DNA of 64,000 nucleotides. Origin: Endotrypanum monterogeii. Lineage: Eukaryota; Euglenozoa; Kinetoplastea; Trypanosomatida; Trypanosomatidae. This document shows positions 1 to 12,032 of the stretch, one piece after another. The translations under genes and the position numbers were made by a program. Position 1 is the stretch's first letter; each line of letters starts with the position of its first letter. A model generated the notes under the pieces. The model searched no databases. It saw only the letters and a program-made list of their open reading frames with translations, and was not told the DNA's origin. The DNA lies in the NCBI GenBank assembly GCA_000333855.2, contig CM007332.1:219161-283160 (forward strand), in the 5' to 3' direction.

Positions 1-29
<29 letters not shown>
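1..29. repeat. (TG)n microsatellite at window edge
   Basis: The window opens inside a perfect TG dinucleotide tract, so its true left end is not visible. Similar short TG tracts occur at 299-323 and 1773-1791. Confidence 0.95.
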
Positions 30-32
<3 letters not shown>

Positions 33-2705
33 TATCCGAAGGGAGGAAAGGAAGGGCAAAATGAGAAGGACAGAAGGAAAAAAAAAAAGGGGGAGAAGAA
101 GCGGAACAATGAAAAAAATCGGAAGGAGTCGAGTGGTGCGGTCTGTTAGAAGGGGAAAAAAGGAATAGTGGAATGGGGCGAATAGGGGAGAGAGGCTGAT
201 GGTTACCGCGAATGAAAATTACTCAAAAAAAATTGTTTCCTCAGGGAATGGAATGCAAAAACAAAAATCCGCGGTTTGCACTGAGTGTTTGTTTGGTTGT
301 TGTGTGTGTGTGTGTGTGTGTGTTTATGTGTGTGGGAGAGTGAAGGGAGGGAGAAAGGGGAGGGGATGTGTGTTTCCGTGTATGGGTGCGGGTGCGGTTG
401 TGAAGGCAACAGAAACAAAATTTTCTTTTTATCTGAGTAGTAATTTTTTTTTTTGTCTTGTAAAAATACAACCAGCAACCAACAAAAAAAAAAAAAAAGG
501 GGGGAACTGTGGTTAAACTTAAGACAACAAGAGAGAGCAAAAATATAAAAAAATAAAAAACGGTGGAGGAGGAGGAGGAGGCGAAAAATAAAAAAAAAGA
601 TGAGAGATGAGAGGTCACCGACACCTTGTAGAGGTAGGCGGCGGACACTTAGCTCGAACACACACGCACACGCAAATAAAATACGGATCTGTAAGGAAAA
701 AAAAAAAAATACAAGAAACAGAAGCAGAAAATGCTGCGCACCCAGGGAAGTAAGGGGAAGAAGGACACAGGAAGAAGAAGAAGAGCCAGGGAGCCAGCCA
801 GGGAGCCAGCCAGCCAACCGCGATCTCCTTTATATAAAAATGGAGCGAAAGACAAGACAGAAAAAAAAGATAGTGGGGGGAAGTACACACGCACGCACAC
901 AAAAACAGAGCGACCAGGCCACAAGCATACAATGCGCACCCAAGCTTCTAGAAAGAAACGGGAGGAGACGGGAAGCGAGAGGGAGGGAGGGAGGCGGAGG
1001 TAGAAGTGGTGGTGCTGGTGGTGTTGGAGGATTTTTAAAAAATGCTGGGAGACTGGAACAGAAATTAGTGAATAAAACTTGTCAGATGAAATGTAGAGAG
1101 AAAGGTACGTGGTTGTGTGCGCGCGCTATCCGTCAAGCACAGTACGTGTTCGCGAGACGAAGTTGGAAAAAAAAAAACGGGAAAGGGGAAAAAGGGGGGT
1201 AACACGTTAGCGCACAAAATGAAAAACAGCGACGAGCATATCCCACAGCAACACGAAAGTCGATGACACAGGGCTTTTTTTTTTTGAGGGGGGGAGGGGG
1301 GGGTAGTGGAAGAATTAGTGTGCGTGCGTGCGTCTGTTAAGAAATCAATAACAGTTATGAGCTTTGGAGTGTGGATTGCTGTTGTTTTTTTTTTTTCGGA
1401 GGTGCGAAACGGGGCAGGACGGAGCGGAAAGCGGTGCAGATGAGCTTCTTGTGTCGTGTCGGCGTATATGTATAGAAAAAGAAGGGGTGAGGATGAGAGG
1501 GAGGGGAAAGAGGGGGGGGGTGAGGAGGAGAGGCCCATGAGGAGAAACAACAGTAGGAACCGTAGTGATGAGACTCAGACCAAGCCAAATACAAGTCAGC
1601 TGAATATTTTTTTTTTTCAGAAGCATCTACTTTCTTTCGGTGGACTTCAGATTTCCTTATCACCGTTTTTTTTTTTTTACGAGGGGATTTGGTTCCTCCT
1701 CTATGGCCAACAGTGGTGAAGCTTGCCTACACCCATAACCTCAGACGTGGCGGGACGTAAAAGAAAAAGGTAGTGTGTGTGTGTGTGTGTGGGGGGTGGG
1801 GGGGGGGGTGGCATGCCTATGTTTGTTTCACTGTTCCCCCGCATCTACATCCATCATCTTTTTTTTTTTCACCCGTGGTGACGAGCTCGCTCTCTATAGA
1901 AGAGAAGGAGGGGGGAGGAGGAGATGATGATCTCTGGTACACTTGAGTGCGGTGGAAGTCCGAATACCATTCCCTACGCTCACAGCTATTCACATCGCGC
2001 ATGACTTGATTTTTGTGACAGCAGAAAAGCCTCTTGTTATTTTTCTACCCGATTTGGGTACATACCGGAAAGAAAAGGGCCTGGCATGCCACCCCCACCA
2101 CGCCCCTCTTCCCTACCTCCATAAAACATTGAATACACGTGCATCCTAGAGGCCCCCTCCCCCTCTCCGAGGTGTTGGGCTTTCCGTGTCGTTTTTTTTC
2201 AATGATTTTATGTTTCCTGCCCCCACCTGCACATCTTTTTTTTTTTGAAGTCCGCTTGCTCACCTTATCTTTGGATTACCGAAAGGCAGAGAAGTGCAAA
2301 GGTGTAGAACATGGGAGGGGGAGAGGAGAAACACAGATGCAGTTTTTTTTTTCTTGTGCAAGAGCGCCAACGCATTTTCTTTTTTAATGCCTCCTCGCAC
2401 CTTTCCCCTTTTCCCCCACACAAACAGAGAGATTGGCGGTGATTGTGCCCCTCCCCCCCTCCATGCCTCTGCAGGTGCGACTGCCACCGCCACACGGAGC
2501 GGCGTCACCCTTTGGATGTTTGGGGAAAGGACTCACCACCACCACTACCCCTACTGAACGATTGGGAAGCAAGGGAAGAGAAACGAGGGAGAGTCGAGAA
2601 ACAAAGGGAGTCCCCAAGCTTCACATACAACACCAACATGAAGCGTAATTTGAGTAGGAATAAATGAGAAGTGAGCGAGAAGAAAAAATTTCAATAAACA
2701 AACAC

Positions 2706-2725
2706 ATATATATATATATATATAT
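2706..2725. repeat. (TA)n microsatellite
   Basis: Perfect TA dinucleotide tract in intergenic DNA; a shorter one follows at 2954-2966. Confidence 0.9.
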
Positions 2726-3615
2726 GATTCTCCCTCACACCATCTGCATTGAATGATACAATCAACGCTCCCCAGCCACGTTGGCTGTCCAAGATTTTGA
2801 TACTCGCGGTGGGTTCGCATTATCATCTCGAATGCATGTTACTTGGGATGGATCCAGTTGATAATGGGTTTCGAGGGCAGGGCAAAAAAAAAATATATTA
2901 TAATTATAATTAACGTCAGTCTTCCGAAGGAAAAAAAGGCGATGAAGGAGGAGATATATATATATAAAACCCCAGTAGCCCAAGAAAGTTGACTTGCGTG
3001 AGTTGAAGAAAGAAAAAGAAAAAATAGTCTCACTGTCAAAGGATTTTTTTTTTTACGGGAAGTGGGTACGAAACGCCAAAGGGCTGAAGCGAAATGACAC
3101 ACTTCGAAAGGCAGGGGATACCGGTGGAAAAAGAAAAAAAAAGGGGGAGGGGGAGGGGGGATAAAAAAGAGGAAGGCTAGACGCATAGGGCGATTCCTTC
3201 GCAGCAGTGCATAAACATTTCTATATGAACGCTTTACGAATTTTTTTCGTAAGATAAGGGGGGAGGGGGAGGTTGAACGCTGATGCGTATGGGGCGGCAG
3301 CACTGAAGGTGAAAGAAGAGGTATCATGAAAAACATAAATTTTAATAACGCGCACACCCACACGAATACACGCGCATAGTGTGTACACATTCCCTTTTAG
3401 GCGACCTTACATCCTTTGCAACATTAAATCATTCCCTCCCCTCCACTCCCTCTCCCATTTCTTTCAGAGAGGTGGCAAATAAAAACTGATGCACCAGAGA
3501 CTCACCGAAACTCATACATAAATTTTTTAAAAAAAAGAGTAACATTTTCGCGTTTCCGCTCTCGCCTAGATGCTCCCTGGGCGTTCACCGCCTCTCGCAC
3601 GCGCATCTCCTCCTC

Positions 3616-3617
<2 letters not shown>

Positions 3618-3657
<40 letters not shown>
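3618..3657. repeat. (TG)n microsatellite
   Basis: Forty-base perfect TG tract, about 100 bases from a TA tract at 3755-3784. The TG-then-TA pairing recurs in this window, for example at 57011-57075. Confidence 0.95.
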
Positions 3658-3661
<4 letters not shown>

Positions 3662-3749
3662 GCTGCATACCTAGAGGAGTGTTGCCCCACACCCGTACTC
3701 ACGAGAAATTGAAGTCGTGTAAGAGACACCACCCCACCCCCACAAGGTT

Positions 3750-3754
<5 letters not shown>

Positions 3755-3784
<30 letters not shown>
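3755..3784. repeat. (TA)n microsatellite
   Basis: Thirty-base perfect AT/TA tract in intergenic DNA. Confidence 0.95.
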
Positions 3785-3787
<3 letters not shown>

Positions 3788-4903
3788 TAACAGAGTACTG
3801 AACAACGGAACAATGACTGACGTCTTCGCCACCAGCGGCGTTTCCAGTGCCTCCCTCAGTTGTACACCGACTCAAAATGCAATGAAATGGATTAGAAAGA
3901 AAGGAAATGAGCGGGAAAAATGCGGGGGGGCGGGGGGGGGGGAGGCATAGACCACTTCCACCAAAACACTTGTGTTTCAAAGGGGGGAAAAATATCGCAC
4001 GACGCACTTTGTTAGCCGAAAGAAAAACAATCAGTTCCGCTTTGAAAAGGACTATGATGGATGAAGAAAAACAAGGATCTGTGGACCAACTACATAACAA
4101 AAAATATATATTTGATATTTTTGATTTGAAGAGGTACGGACACAAAAAAAAAAAAAAACTGACACATACACACATGGGGGAAAAAAAGGAAGGGAAGGGC
4201 AAATACTAGAGCTCGCCACGGTATGTCGCTACGTCCTCTGGTGTGGAGGGGTATGTGAGAGAGAAAGGAATCAGCGGCGAAGGGGAAGTGAAAACCAATA
4301 TCGCCGCCCACCCGCTTACCAGACGTGCTCTATGCAGCCTGACAGCCACACTGCTACACTACCTTGATCATCTCCCTCCCTCCCACCCGCTTAGGGTCAC
4401 ATACTTCAATGGAGGGAGAGAGGGAAATCAAGAAGATCACAAGTCAGCAACAATCACAGACATCAACACAGACAAACGTAATGATTCCCCCACCACCACC
4501 TTACCGAGAAGCATCACTGCAGGAAAGAAAAAAAGTAGGGGGCGAAGAAGTTACTACGGAGTTGCACATGCACATTGAGGGACATTCTTTTGTTTTTTTT
4601 TTTAGGAAGGAGAGAGGACGACCCTTGTGCTGCTGCACTGCTACCCATCAGCGAGTCGGTCTTTGAAGCCATAGCGATGAGCAATGCCAGATCCAACAAG
4701 ATTGAAAAAAAAAATTGCGGCAATGGAAATAATGAGGATAGGAGTGGGGAGAAAGCAGAAACCCCCCCTACCCCTCTTGATGCATGTCATAGCAGCACAC
4801 ACAAATGGGGACACACAGACTGGGAGAAGGAAGAAGAAAGTGTGTGTAGGAAAAAAAAAAGGAGGGCAGTTACCCCCGTCATCCACACCCTCTTCTTTTT
4901 TGT

Positions 4904-7900
4904 TTAGCCGTCACATCTCGCTGTGTGTTTTGGGGGACGTCCTGATTTGGGATCCTGCGCAGGAGGCTTTGTCGGCATGCGGCTGACACTTTGTGTCAGC
5001 ACAGCTCTAGACGATGCATGCTGCCGCTGCTGTGGCAGGTGGTACTGGAGCTGTGATGCCAGTGGGAACAAGGGCGTCGGGGCGCCTTCCTTTGAGGAAG
5101 GTGCCGGGTGAACATTGGGTATGTTTTCTGAGTGAAAAAATGAAGACGTGAGATCGCCTGGTAACCTGTGATGTATGCTGTGGGTGGTGTTCACAAGATC
5201 TTCCGAGATGTGAACCACATGACCGCCACCTTTGTCACGACCACCCTCCCGCACCGCACCGACTGGGGCCACAGATCCGGCAGGGGACCCCGCAATCGCA
5301 TTGGTCCGCGGTGCTGCAGAAGGCCCTACGCGTCTGCCTAATGAGTTGGTCACACCAGCCCTTCGCCAGGTCGTCGTGACGTCGTCGCCACGTTGGTGCC
5401 GCGCGTTGGGGGACTCATCCGTGATGTAGAATGAGTCTCGGGAAAGGAAGCCTAGACCGACAGCAGTGGGGTCAGATGTGGTGCATGTCTGGAGGTCCCG
5501 TCGTTGTGATGCGCGCGCGCTGGCGTTCTCCAGCGCAACTTGCATGGCGTTGTCAGCTGCCAACATTTCTGGTGTGCAACACATCATTGGAGTGGGTGGC
5601 CTATGTGTGTGTATAGTATTCAGCCGTATGAGATCAGAGTGAGGCAACAACCCTGCAGTATCCACAACACCAGTTGCTGTGCCCACAACACCGCCCTGCC
5701 TGCCTCGCGTCACACCGATACCGCTGCATGGAACTATCCACGCCGAATCATCTGCAAGGTAGTCATGACCATAGCTCAGCGTACACACGCCGTCAAGATT
5801 GCTCATTGGGCTCGCTAGAGATGTCAGGGTGGAAGCAGGAATAGAAGCAATGCAACTGAGACCACGGGCACTGGCGGTCGGACCGAAGCCGTTCTCAGCC
5901 GAGCCCTCAGGCTGCTCCTGGTGATCTTGACACAGATGTGATAAAGTCGAGCAGTGAAAGCTAGGTGTGCACCGCCGCCGCCGTATGACCGCAGCAGCTG
6001 GTGCGCCACCACCCGACGCCATCACCGGCGCTGTCGCTGTCGCTGACGTCGTCGTCGTGTGTGTGCTGTCGACACCTGCTCGCACTCGATTGTACATGGG
6101 TGGCGCATCGTAAGCATCGAACTCCACAACACCTTCCTTTGAGACGATACGAACAACACCACGGCTGCCACTCACGCTTTCAGAGCCATCGATGTAAGTG
6201 GTCGATGACGGCAGAGACAACAAGCCTCTCGTGAGAAACACCGGCGACGAACCTTTGAGCCCGGTCTGGGGCAGGTCACCGAGCCCGTCCACGGCGGAGC
6301 CAAGATTCGCTGCCGAGCCACTCGACCTTCTCCATCGCGTCCGCACACTACCGAATCGGCTGACGACCTCGCTGGTCACAGTCGCTGTACCGGCTGTCGG
6401 TGTGATAGAGGTGCCAGGAGTGGCGACGAGAAACTGAGGACCAAGTAGGTTCGACTTGGGCAGGACTGGCGATGGAGCGAGAAGAGTATTGGCGATGGCG
6501 TGGCACCATTCAGGCAGCAGAGATGTCGTTGGTCGGCGGCTGCGAGAACAATCCAAGCGACTGCCATCACCATCGGCGACCTGCAAACCAGGGAAATCGG
6601 GCATGATGGGGTCCTCTGAACGCCAGTCCTTTAACTTGACCACAACGAATGTTGGCACCACCGGAGATGACGCAGAAAGGGGAGGGACCTCACCCCTGCC
6701 CGTGCCCGTCGGGTGGGTCGCCAACACGGTGCTCTCTGCCGCAGGGACCGCAGCGTGTGTCGCGCCCATAGCGTAGGTAGCCGCAACCATCTGCTCTCCA
6801 GATTCCGAATCCAATGCACCACTAGGTACCGTCCTCTGCGAAGTGGCATCTGCAACGGCCGCTGCTGCCCGCGAGACAGGTGCGGAGGCACTGTTGCCCA
6901 CGTTCCGTTCAGTCAAAGGGGCACGGACCGCGGACCAGATGTGATTCCCCTGACCGCCCACATCACCACTGGGTAGAGTCGACTCTCTCCTCGGCTCCAG
7001 TAGATCAATCATCGACATCGACATCGCCGATTTGGCTGACATCGAATGATCCGAACCCCTTGGCCAGGGCTGGCTAGAATTGTATTCACAAGTCATTGCG
7101 TTCTTCGCCGCTGTCGATACTCGGTCCGCATCTCCTGCGGCGGCGCACAGTGGTCTGTCATCGCCTGGCAGTCGAGGAGTCAAAGAAGCCGACGGAGTCT
7201 GAGCAGGAAGACCGAGTGTGAGGTCGGTATTGGGATCGTTGAGACACACCTCATTGTCAGCTATATTTCCGAAGGCTGCACGCTCCTGACGAGTGCGCAC
7301 GCTTGGCAATGTTGCGCCCGCCTTTCCGGTCCCCGCAGAGTCGCTTGCCGTGGATGACACCCGATAAGAGAAGTCACCTCCGCGGTTGGGGACAACTGAT
7401 GATTGCACGACGGATGCCGAACCTGTGTCCTCTGCGATGATCGACATGTACATGGTGGGCACTGCGGATGCCTCCCACATCCGCTCTGCGGTCGAAGGAG
7501 TGCAGTCGAGGCCATCCCTCACCGTGGCAGATGACTGCAGCTGGACAGTGCGCAAGTTCGTATGCATTTGAGAGGCGCTGGAAGAGCACCCACGCGAGAG
7601 TGGACCTACCCCGCGACTCGCTGTTGCAAGGGATGCAGAGACGCAGCCAGAGGCTTTGGCGCTGCTACGCCCCGCACCCTCTGCCTCAACTGCGCGCGTG
7701 TCTGAAATTACAGCGGAAAACGGAAAAGACCCCACGGCGACACCTTCGCTGCGCAACTGCGACAACGAAGCTGATCCTCGAGCGGCATCGGTAGGCAATG
7801 TCAGCGTCGAGGGAGTCCGCGGGGGGGTGTTCACGTCCCTCTGCCCACCCGCCGCATCCGGACCGCCGACGTTGCCTCCTCCGCGTTCCCCTTTTTGATG

Positions 7901-9121
7901 GGTATTGCAATACACGCCGCACACCATGTCGCGCTCCAGGGCATTCTGCAACGCGAGCGCCTCGAGACTTGTGGTCAACACCGGCGCTTCACGTTCGCGC
8001 CACGTCTGCTGACCCGCTGGCGGAACATTTGAGCAATCGTGGCCAACGTCTTTACTGCGCTGCGAGAGGACTGCCGCCTGACCAACCTCCCCAGTGACGA
8101 GCACCGCTGCCCCGCCAGCACTACCGGGAGTCTGGGCCTGTGCAGCGGTGGAAGTATTGGATTCTGTACTTCCAAGTATTCCCGACAAGTCGCCATGGCG
8201 AAGTCGCCCATGGGCAGAGCACTGGCAGTCTGAGAAACCCCGCAGGTGATAACAACCCCCCGGCAGCTGGCAGAGGTCGCTGTCATCCCAACCATCGTAC
8301 GGTACCCAATCGAATAAAGGGGAACAGGAAAAGCTGGATACAACCGCAACCGTGGAGACCTCGCCTGCGGTTGTTGTGACTGGGAGCGACGAAGTTTGAG
8401 GCTCGCTTAGCACTTGCTTTTGCCTCTCCTCGTGTGGAGACGATACACCGTTCCTCGCACGCCCCGCCTGGATGACGGGAGTCGCAATACGGTTCTCCGT
8501 CAGGTTCACATCCCGTGAAACAGCACCGCTGCCTCCATCCCCAGCGACAGCAATCCCATTCACAGAAGAGCCGGGGCTGGCGAAGGCTGTGAAGTCAAGC
8601 CACGCCCATGGCGGCAGCACACTAGAGGGAAACGGAGCAGCAACAGAAGTGCATCCGTTGCCTCCTGGGCCAGTGCCACACTGAACCAACTGCGCACGCT
8701 GTTGCAGTGCCTTGACAGAAAGGCGAAGACCATCTCTGGCGGGTACCGCTTCCTTGTACGAATTCGTCTGGGCTTGGGCCTGCACTCCCACTGGCGAGCC
8801 CACCGAAACTGACTGTGGCGGTCGCGGTGATGCTCGTGCATATGCCCCCAGTGAGCAGCCTCGAGCCCTCGATGGCACCGTGTGCGCGTACAGCTTACGA
8901 GGTGCACCCAGTTCCTGAGCGATGCTGTCCCCCGCCGTACTACTGGGGACGGGAGGAATGCTGTCACTGGTCTGGATAGGACACTCCGGTGCGGTGAAAA
9001 TGGAAGTGAGAGCAGCAGTAGCGCCCGAGAGGTGCAGATGACGGAGCTGCAGCGGGTCTCCTCTGTGATTATGTGGTTGGATCACCCGGTCTGGGTCACG
9101 AAAAAAATGATTCAAGGACAT
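4904..9121 (-). CDS. Large low-complexity protein of unknown function (1405 aa)
   Basis: A 4.2-kb uninterrupted minus-strand frame encodes 1405 residues from the first ATG (codon at 9119-9121). The frame extends 56 codons upstream, but only from a GTG, and that part reads as a pyrimidine-tract translation, so ATG is preferred. The protein starts MSLNHFFRDPD and is rich in Ser, Ala, Thr, Gly and Pro throughout, typical of the large disordered hypothetical proteins of trypanosomatids. I recognise no domain, signal peptide or membrane segment. Less disordered islands are a Cys/His cluster near residues 398-411 (CGVYCNTHQKGE), a Trp/Asp-containing segment near 820-840 (VVKLKDWRSEDP) and a possible helix near 1177-1204. 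Third-position GC richness contrasts with the A/T-rich flanks and supports real coding. It is the most distal gene seen in the minus-strand block. Function unknown. Confidence 0.85.
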   Translation of the reverse strand: MSLNHFFRDPDRVIQPHNHRGDPLQLRHLHLSGATAALTSIFTAPECPIQTSDSIPPVPSSTAGDSIAQELGAPRKLYAHTVPSRARGCSLGAYARASPRPPQSVSVGSPVGVQAQAQTNSYKEAVPARDGLRLSVKALQQRAQLVQCGTGPGGNGCTSVAAPFPSSVLPPWAWLDFTAFASPGSSVNGIAVAGDGGSGAVSRDVNLTENRIATPVIQAGRARNGVSSPHEERQKQVLSEPQTSSLPVTTTAGEVSTVAVVSSFSCSPLFDWVPYDGWDDSDLCQLPGGCYHLRGFSDCQCSAHGRLRHGDLSGILGSTESNTSTAAQAQTPGSAGGAAVLVTGEVGQAAVLSQRSKDVGHDCSNVPPAGQQTWREREAPVLTTSLEALALQNALERDMVCGVYCNTHQKGERGGGNVGGPDAAGGQRDVNTPPRTPSTLTLPTDAARGSASLSQLRSEGVAVGSFPFSAVISDTRAVEAEGAGRSSAKASGCVSASLATASRGVGPLSRGCSSSASQMHTNLRTVQLQSSATVRDGLDCTPSTAERMWEASAVPTMYMSIIAEDTGSASVVQSSVVPNRGGDFSYRVSSTASDSAGTGKAGATLPSVRTRQERAAFGNIADNEVCLNDPNTDLTLGLPAQTPSASLTPRLPGDDRPLCAAAGDADRVSTAAKNAMTCEYNSSQPWPRGSDHSMSAKSAMSMSMIDLLEPRRESTLPSGDVGGQGNHIWSAVRAPLTERNVGNSASAPVSRAAAAVADATSQRTVPSGALDSESGEQMVAATYAMGATHAAVPAAESTVLATHPTGTGRGEVPPLSASSPVVPTFVVVKLKDWRSEDPIMPDFPGLQVADGDGSRLDCSRSRRPTTSLLPEWCHAIANTLLAPSPVLPKSNLLGPQFLVATPGTSITPTAGTATVTSEVVSRFGSVRTRWRRSSGSAANLGSAVDGLGDLPQTGLKGSSPVFLTRGLLSLPSSTTYIDGSESVSGSRGVVRIVSKEGVVEFDAYDAPPMYNRVRAGVDSTHTTTTSATATAPVMASGGGAPAAAVIRRRRCTPSFHCSTLSHLCQDHQEQPEGSAENGFGPTASARGLSCIASIPASTLTSLASPMSNLDGVCTLSYGHDYLADDSAWIVPCSGIGVTRGRQGGVVGTATGVVDTAGLLPHSDLIRLNTIHTHRPPTPMMCCTPEMLAADNAMQVALENASARASQRRDLQTCTTSDPTAVGLGFLSRDSFYITDESPNARHQRGDDVTTTWRRAGVTNSLGRRVGPSAAPRTNAIAGSPAGSVAPVGAVREGGRDKGGGHVVHISEDLVNTTHSIHHRLPGDLTSSFFHSENIPNVHPAPSSKEGAPTPLFPLASQLQYHLPQQRQHASSRAVLTQSVSRMPTKPPAQDPKSGRPPKHTARCDG

Positions 9122-9221
9122 CCGCTGAGAAAGCGAGGAGGACGGGGGAGAGGGGGGGAGGGGGGGGACAACAAAAGGCAAAACAAAAGGAGAGGAGGTC
9201 CTAATGGTGCCCCAGAAGGCA

Positions 9222-9275
9222 CTGAAGTTGCAGAGGGAGAGAGGAGGAGGAGGGGAAAGGGAAGGAAAGAAGGGG
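9222..9275 (-). promoter_or_regulatory. Polypyrimidine tract and candidate trans-splice acceptor for the 4904-9121 gene
   Basis: On the minus strand, bases 9275 to about 9231 are an almost pure C/T tract, followed by CTTCAG with AG at 9223-9222. A spliced leader added here would leave a 5' UTR of about 100 bases before the ATG at 9121. A second C/T tract ending TTCTCAG lies only 3 bases before the ATG and is less likely. Confidence 0.6.
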
Positions 9276-11424
9276 GGAGGAGTGAGCACAGCGTGAGAGG
9301 AAGAAAAAGAGGGGAAAGCGAAGATAGAATTTTACAAGGCAAAACAGTGTCAGTGAACAGCAGTAGCTACAACAGTTGCACGTCCACAATCACAGAGAAA
9401 GACGCTCGCGCTTGCACAAGGCCGGGAAGACAAGCGACAGCGAAGAAAGGAAAGGTGGAAAAAGCAGATACAAGATATAAAGGAAAGAGAAGCAGAACTC
9501 TCAAGAAAAGACGACACAACAGAAACAACGGAAAAAAATCAAAACGAATCTCAAGATGGTTAGAGGGCGTGTCAAGCGTACACTGGACTACGATTACTTC
9601 AACACAGACACGCCGCACAAACACACAGAAAAAAAAAAAAATTGCTTCGAGTATGGCAGAAAAAAAATGAAAAGGACAAAATAAAAATAATGAGTCGCAG
9701 AGAAACGAAAGGAAAAGAAGGGGGGGGCAATCACCAAATAGATGCGAAGTGAACAAAAAAAAAAAATAACAGTCAGGAGGAAGCAACGGGGGTCAACAAT
9801 AATGGAGTGGGTCGATCGAGGAGTGAAAAAAGAGAAAAAAATAGAGAAATATGGTACGTGTGTACGCCTCCTCCACACAGATACATACACTGTACTACAG
9901 CAGGAGGAACACAAGATGACCACCGGGATATCAAAACGTTCGAGAGACGGAAAAAAAAAACGGTAAGTGAAACCGAAAAACTATATCTGAAGGAGGCACA
10001 GATTCTTGTTGTTGAAGAGGAGAACAACTCGGGAAAGAGCTGGAGACAGAGGTGTGTCGAAGTGATGTTTTGAAAATAGAACCACTGAAGACGTCTCAAA
10101 ACAATTACGTTGCGGGCGTGACGGGGGAAGATATCACACGCTGAAGAGATATAAGCTCCTTCGAAGAAAAAAGGGCGAGAGGGGTCTATACGGACACACA
10201 CACTGAGAAAAAACTGAGCCCCCCGACGTCAGAAGTGAAGAAATTCTTTAAGCTGTATGTGAGTACCGATTGAGTATGGGCACAGATCTCTTTTTTAGGA
10301 GGAAGGGGAGGGGCTAGGCTTTTGTTATGTTTAGATCCTGAAATGCCGCCGGTTAGAAACCGAAAGATTTCTTGATCTACCGAAAGAGGTTCCTTCACAA
10401 GTCAACAGAAAAAGGATGTGGGCGGGCGGAGATAAAAGAAGATCTCCTTCCCTGCACAAAGAAGCAAAAGAAACTTTTATATAAGAGGAAGGAGAAAAGG
10501 AAGATGTAACAGTCGGCGATAAACTCGGAAACGCACTTAAATAAACGAGAACGAGAAAAAAAAAATCTTGCACTAGGTGAATCGCACGAGAATGAGGGGA
10601 AAAGAACACGGAAAGAAAGCGGAAAGGGGGGGGACGAGCAGAAAGCACACGATAAAAACAGAAAAAGAAACTGGAAAATAAATATATCAGCTATCTAATA
10701 CGAATGTGAGGGAGAGGGGGAGCGAGCGAAACATCTTGTGGAACGGAATGACACACAGACACAGACGCAAAGACACGCACACTCTAAGAACAATAGGAAC
10801 AACCGACAGGAAAAAATAATTTTAAACTATACGTAAACGGAAGGAGAGAAAAAACGCGTCCTGGGGAAGGAAAATGAAAGAGTGTAGTAGAACAGAAGGT
10901 TCTGCAACCCACTGCCGCAGAGAGCGCCCGATAAATGCAGAAAAAAAAAGGAAAGAAGTAATAAATTTAAAAAGTGTGTTTGCGTGTGTTGGGGGGAGGG
11001 GGGGTAAAGACGACAACAAAAAAACCCCAATGAAAAAAGCTGAGGGGGGGATAAATATTCTAAGCGACGAACGTAACAAGAAACGTATGATAAGCGCAAG
11101 ATGGGAAAATAAATCAAGATATAGAGATAGGAAGGAAACAAGCGAACGTGTGACAAAAAAAAAACACAGATGATAGGTGAAAGAGAGTCGGAAGGAAAAA
11201 AAAAAGAGCTCAAACCTCGTGATGTTCGCTTCTTTGTTTTCTAAAATCGACTTTTGTGGCTTGCCAGCACACGCAGAGAATTTGCTCCCCTCTTGCAAAC
11301 GTGTGATCACGACTGCGCACAATGCCGCAGCTGAGGCGCTCAACACTGTAGAGGCAGTGAGTCTAAGCGAAGGAGGACAAGATCAGCGTGCGCGCCAAAA
11401 CAAAGGCGCACAATGTTGGGTGTA

Positions 11425-11472
11425 ATATGTGTATGTATATGTATATGTATATGTATATATATATATATGTAT
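11425..11472. repeat. Mixed (TA)/(TGTA) microsatellite
   Basis: Alternating TATG and TA units over about 48 bases, about 270 bases before the N gap. Confidence 0.85.
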
Positions 11473-11677
11473 GCGGAGGTAATGAAAAAAAAAGGGGGAG
11501 AAGGGTAGATATAGGTAAGAAACCCCAAGCACCAAGTCAGAAAAAAAAAAATGAGAGATCTAGAAAATAGAAGCTAGTCGTCGAAAAAAAAAAAGGCAAA
11601 CAGTAAGCCTGCTCTGTTGTACAAGTCTGTGGAAGTTACGTAATTGCTTCTAAAGATATCTCTGACCTTTTCGTGAG

Positions 11678-11701
11678 CACCCTCCTCGGGTGTAGTAGTT
11701 A

Positions 11702-11739
<38 letters not shown>

Positions 11740-11740
11740 T
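11678..11740. repeat. Left gap flank: CACC...GTAGTAGT + (TA)n, copy 1
   Basis: A short CACC/CTCC/CGGGTGTAGTAGT motif runs into a (TA)n tract (11703-11738) and stops at the N gap. Nearly the same order of elements recurs right of the gap at 11972-12032, with small indels. Confidence 0.75.
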
Positions 11741-11880
11741 NNNNNNNNNNNNNNNNNNNNNNNNNNNNNNNNNNNNNNNNNNNNNNNNNNNNNNNNNNNN
11801 NNNNNNNNNNNNNNNNNNNNNNNNNNNNNNNNNNNNNNNNNNNNNNNNNNNNNNNNNNNNNNNNNNNNNNNNNNNNNNNN
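11741..11880. other. Assembly gap (140 N)
   Basis: An unbroken run of N. The sequence just after it (11881-11970) is unusually rich in TACGTAACG-like words, unlike anything else in the window. It may be poorly resolved sequence rather than true chromosome. Confidence 0.99.
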
Positions 11881-11971
11881 CGTTAGTTACGTAACGTACG
11901 TACGTGGTAGGTACGGTTAACGTTAGTACGTCTTAACGTAAGTAATACTCTCGTACGTTACGTTACGTAGA

Positions 11972-11993
11972 CACCTCCGTCGGTGTAGTAGTA

Positions 11994-12031
<38 letters not shown>

Positions 12032-12032
12032 T
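11972..12032. repeat. Right gap flank: CACC...GTAGTAGT + (TA)n, copy 2
   Basis: CACCTCCGTCGGTGTAGTAGT followed by a (TA)n tract (11995-12030) and TACTT. It matches the left flank at 11678-11740 apart from small indels. Confidence 0.75.

Larger units (their letters stand above)
30..4903. other. Gene-free intergenic/3' flank of the minus-strand gene at 4904
   Basis: No convincing gene is seen. The plus strand is purine-rich, with many A(8-15) and G runs, so the minus (transcribed) strand is pyrimidine-rich. Open frames here, including ones over 200 codons, come from low-complexity sequence that translates to F/L/S/H/T-rich or K/R/E/G-rich strings, and they overlap one another on both strands. 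The stretch holds TG tracts, TA tracts (2706-2725, 2954-2966, 3755-3784) and a TG tract at 3618-3657. It probably includes the 3' UTR of the 4904-9121 gene. Confidence 0.7.

Noticed and set aside
203..1202. Overlapping open frames of 90-204 codons on both strands
   Set aside because: They translate A/G- or C/T-rich simple sequence into K/R/E/G or F/L/S/H strings, overlap each other on both strands, and have no ordered segment.
11703..11738. TA arrays as a CRISPR-like or satellite array
   Set aside because: Plain dinucleotide microsatellites without spacers, in a eukaryotic chromosome.
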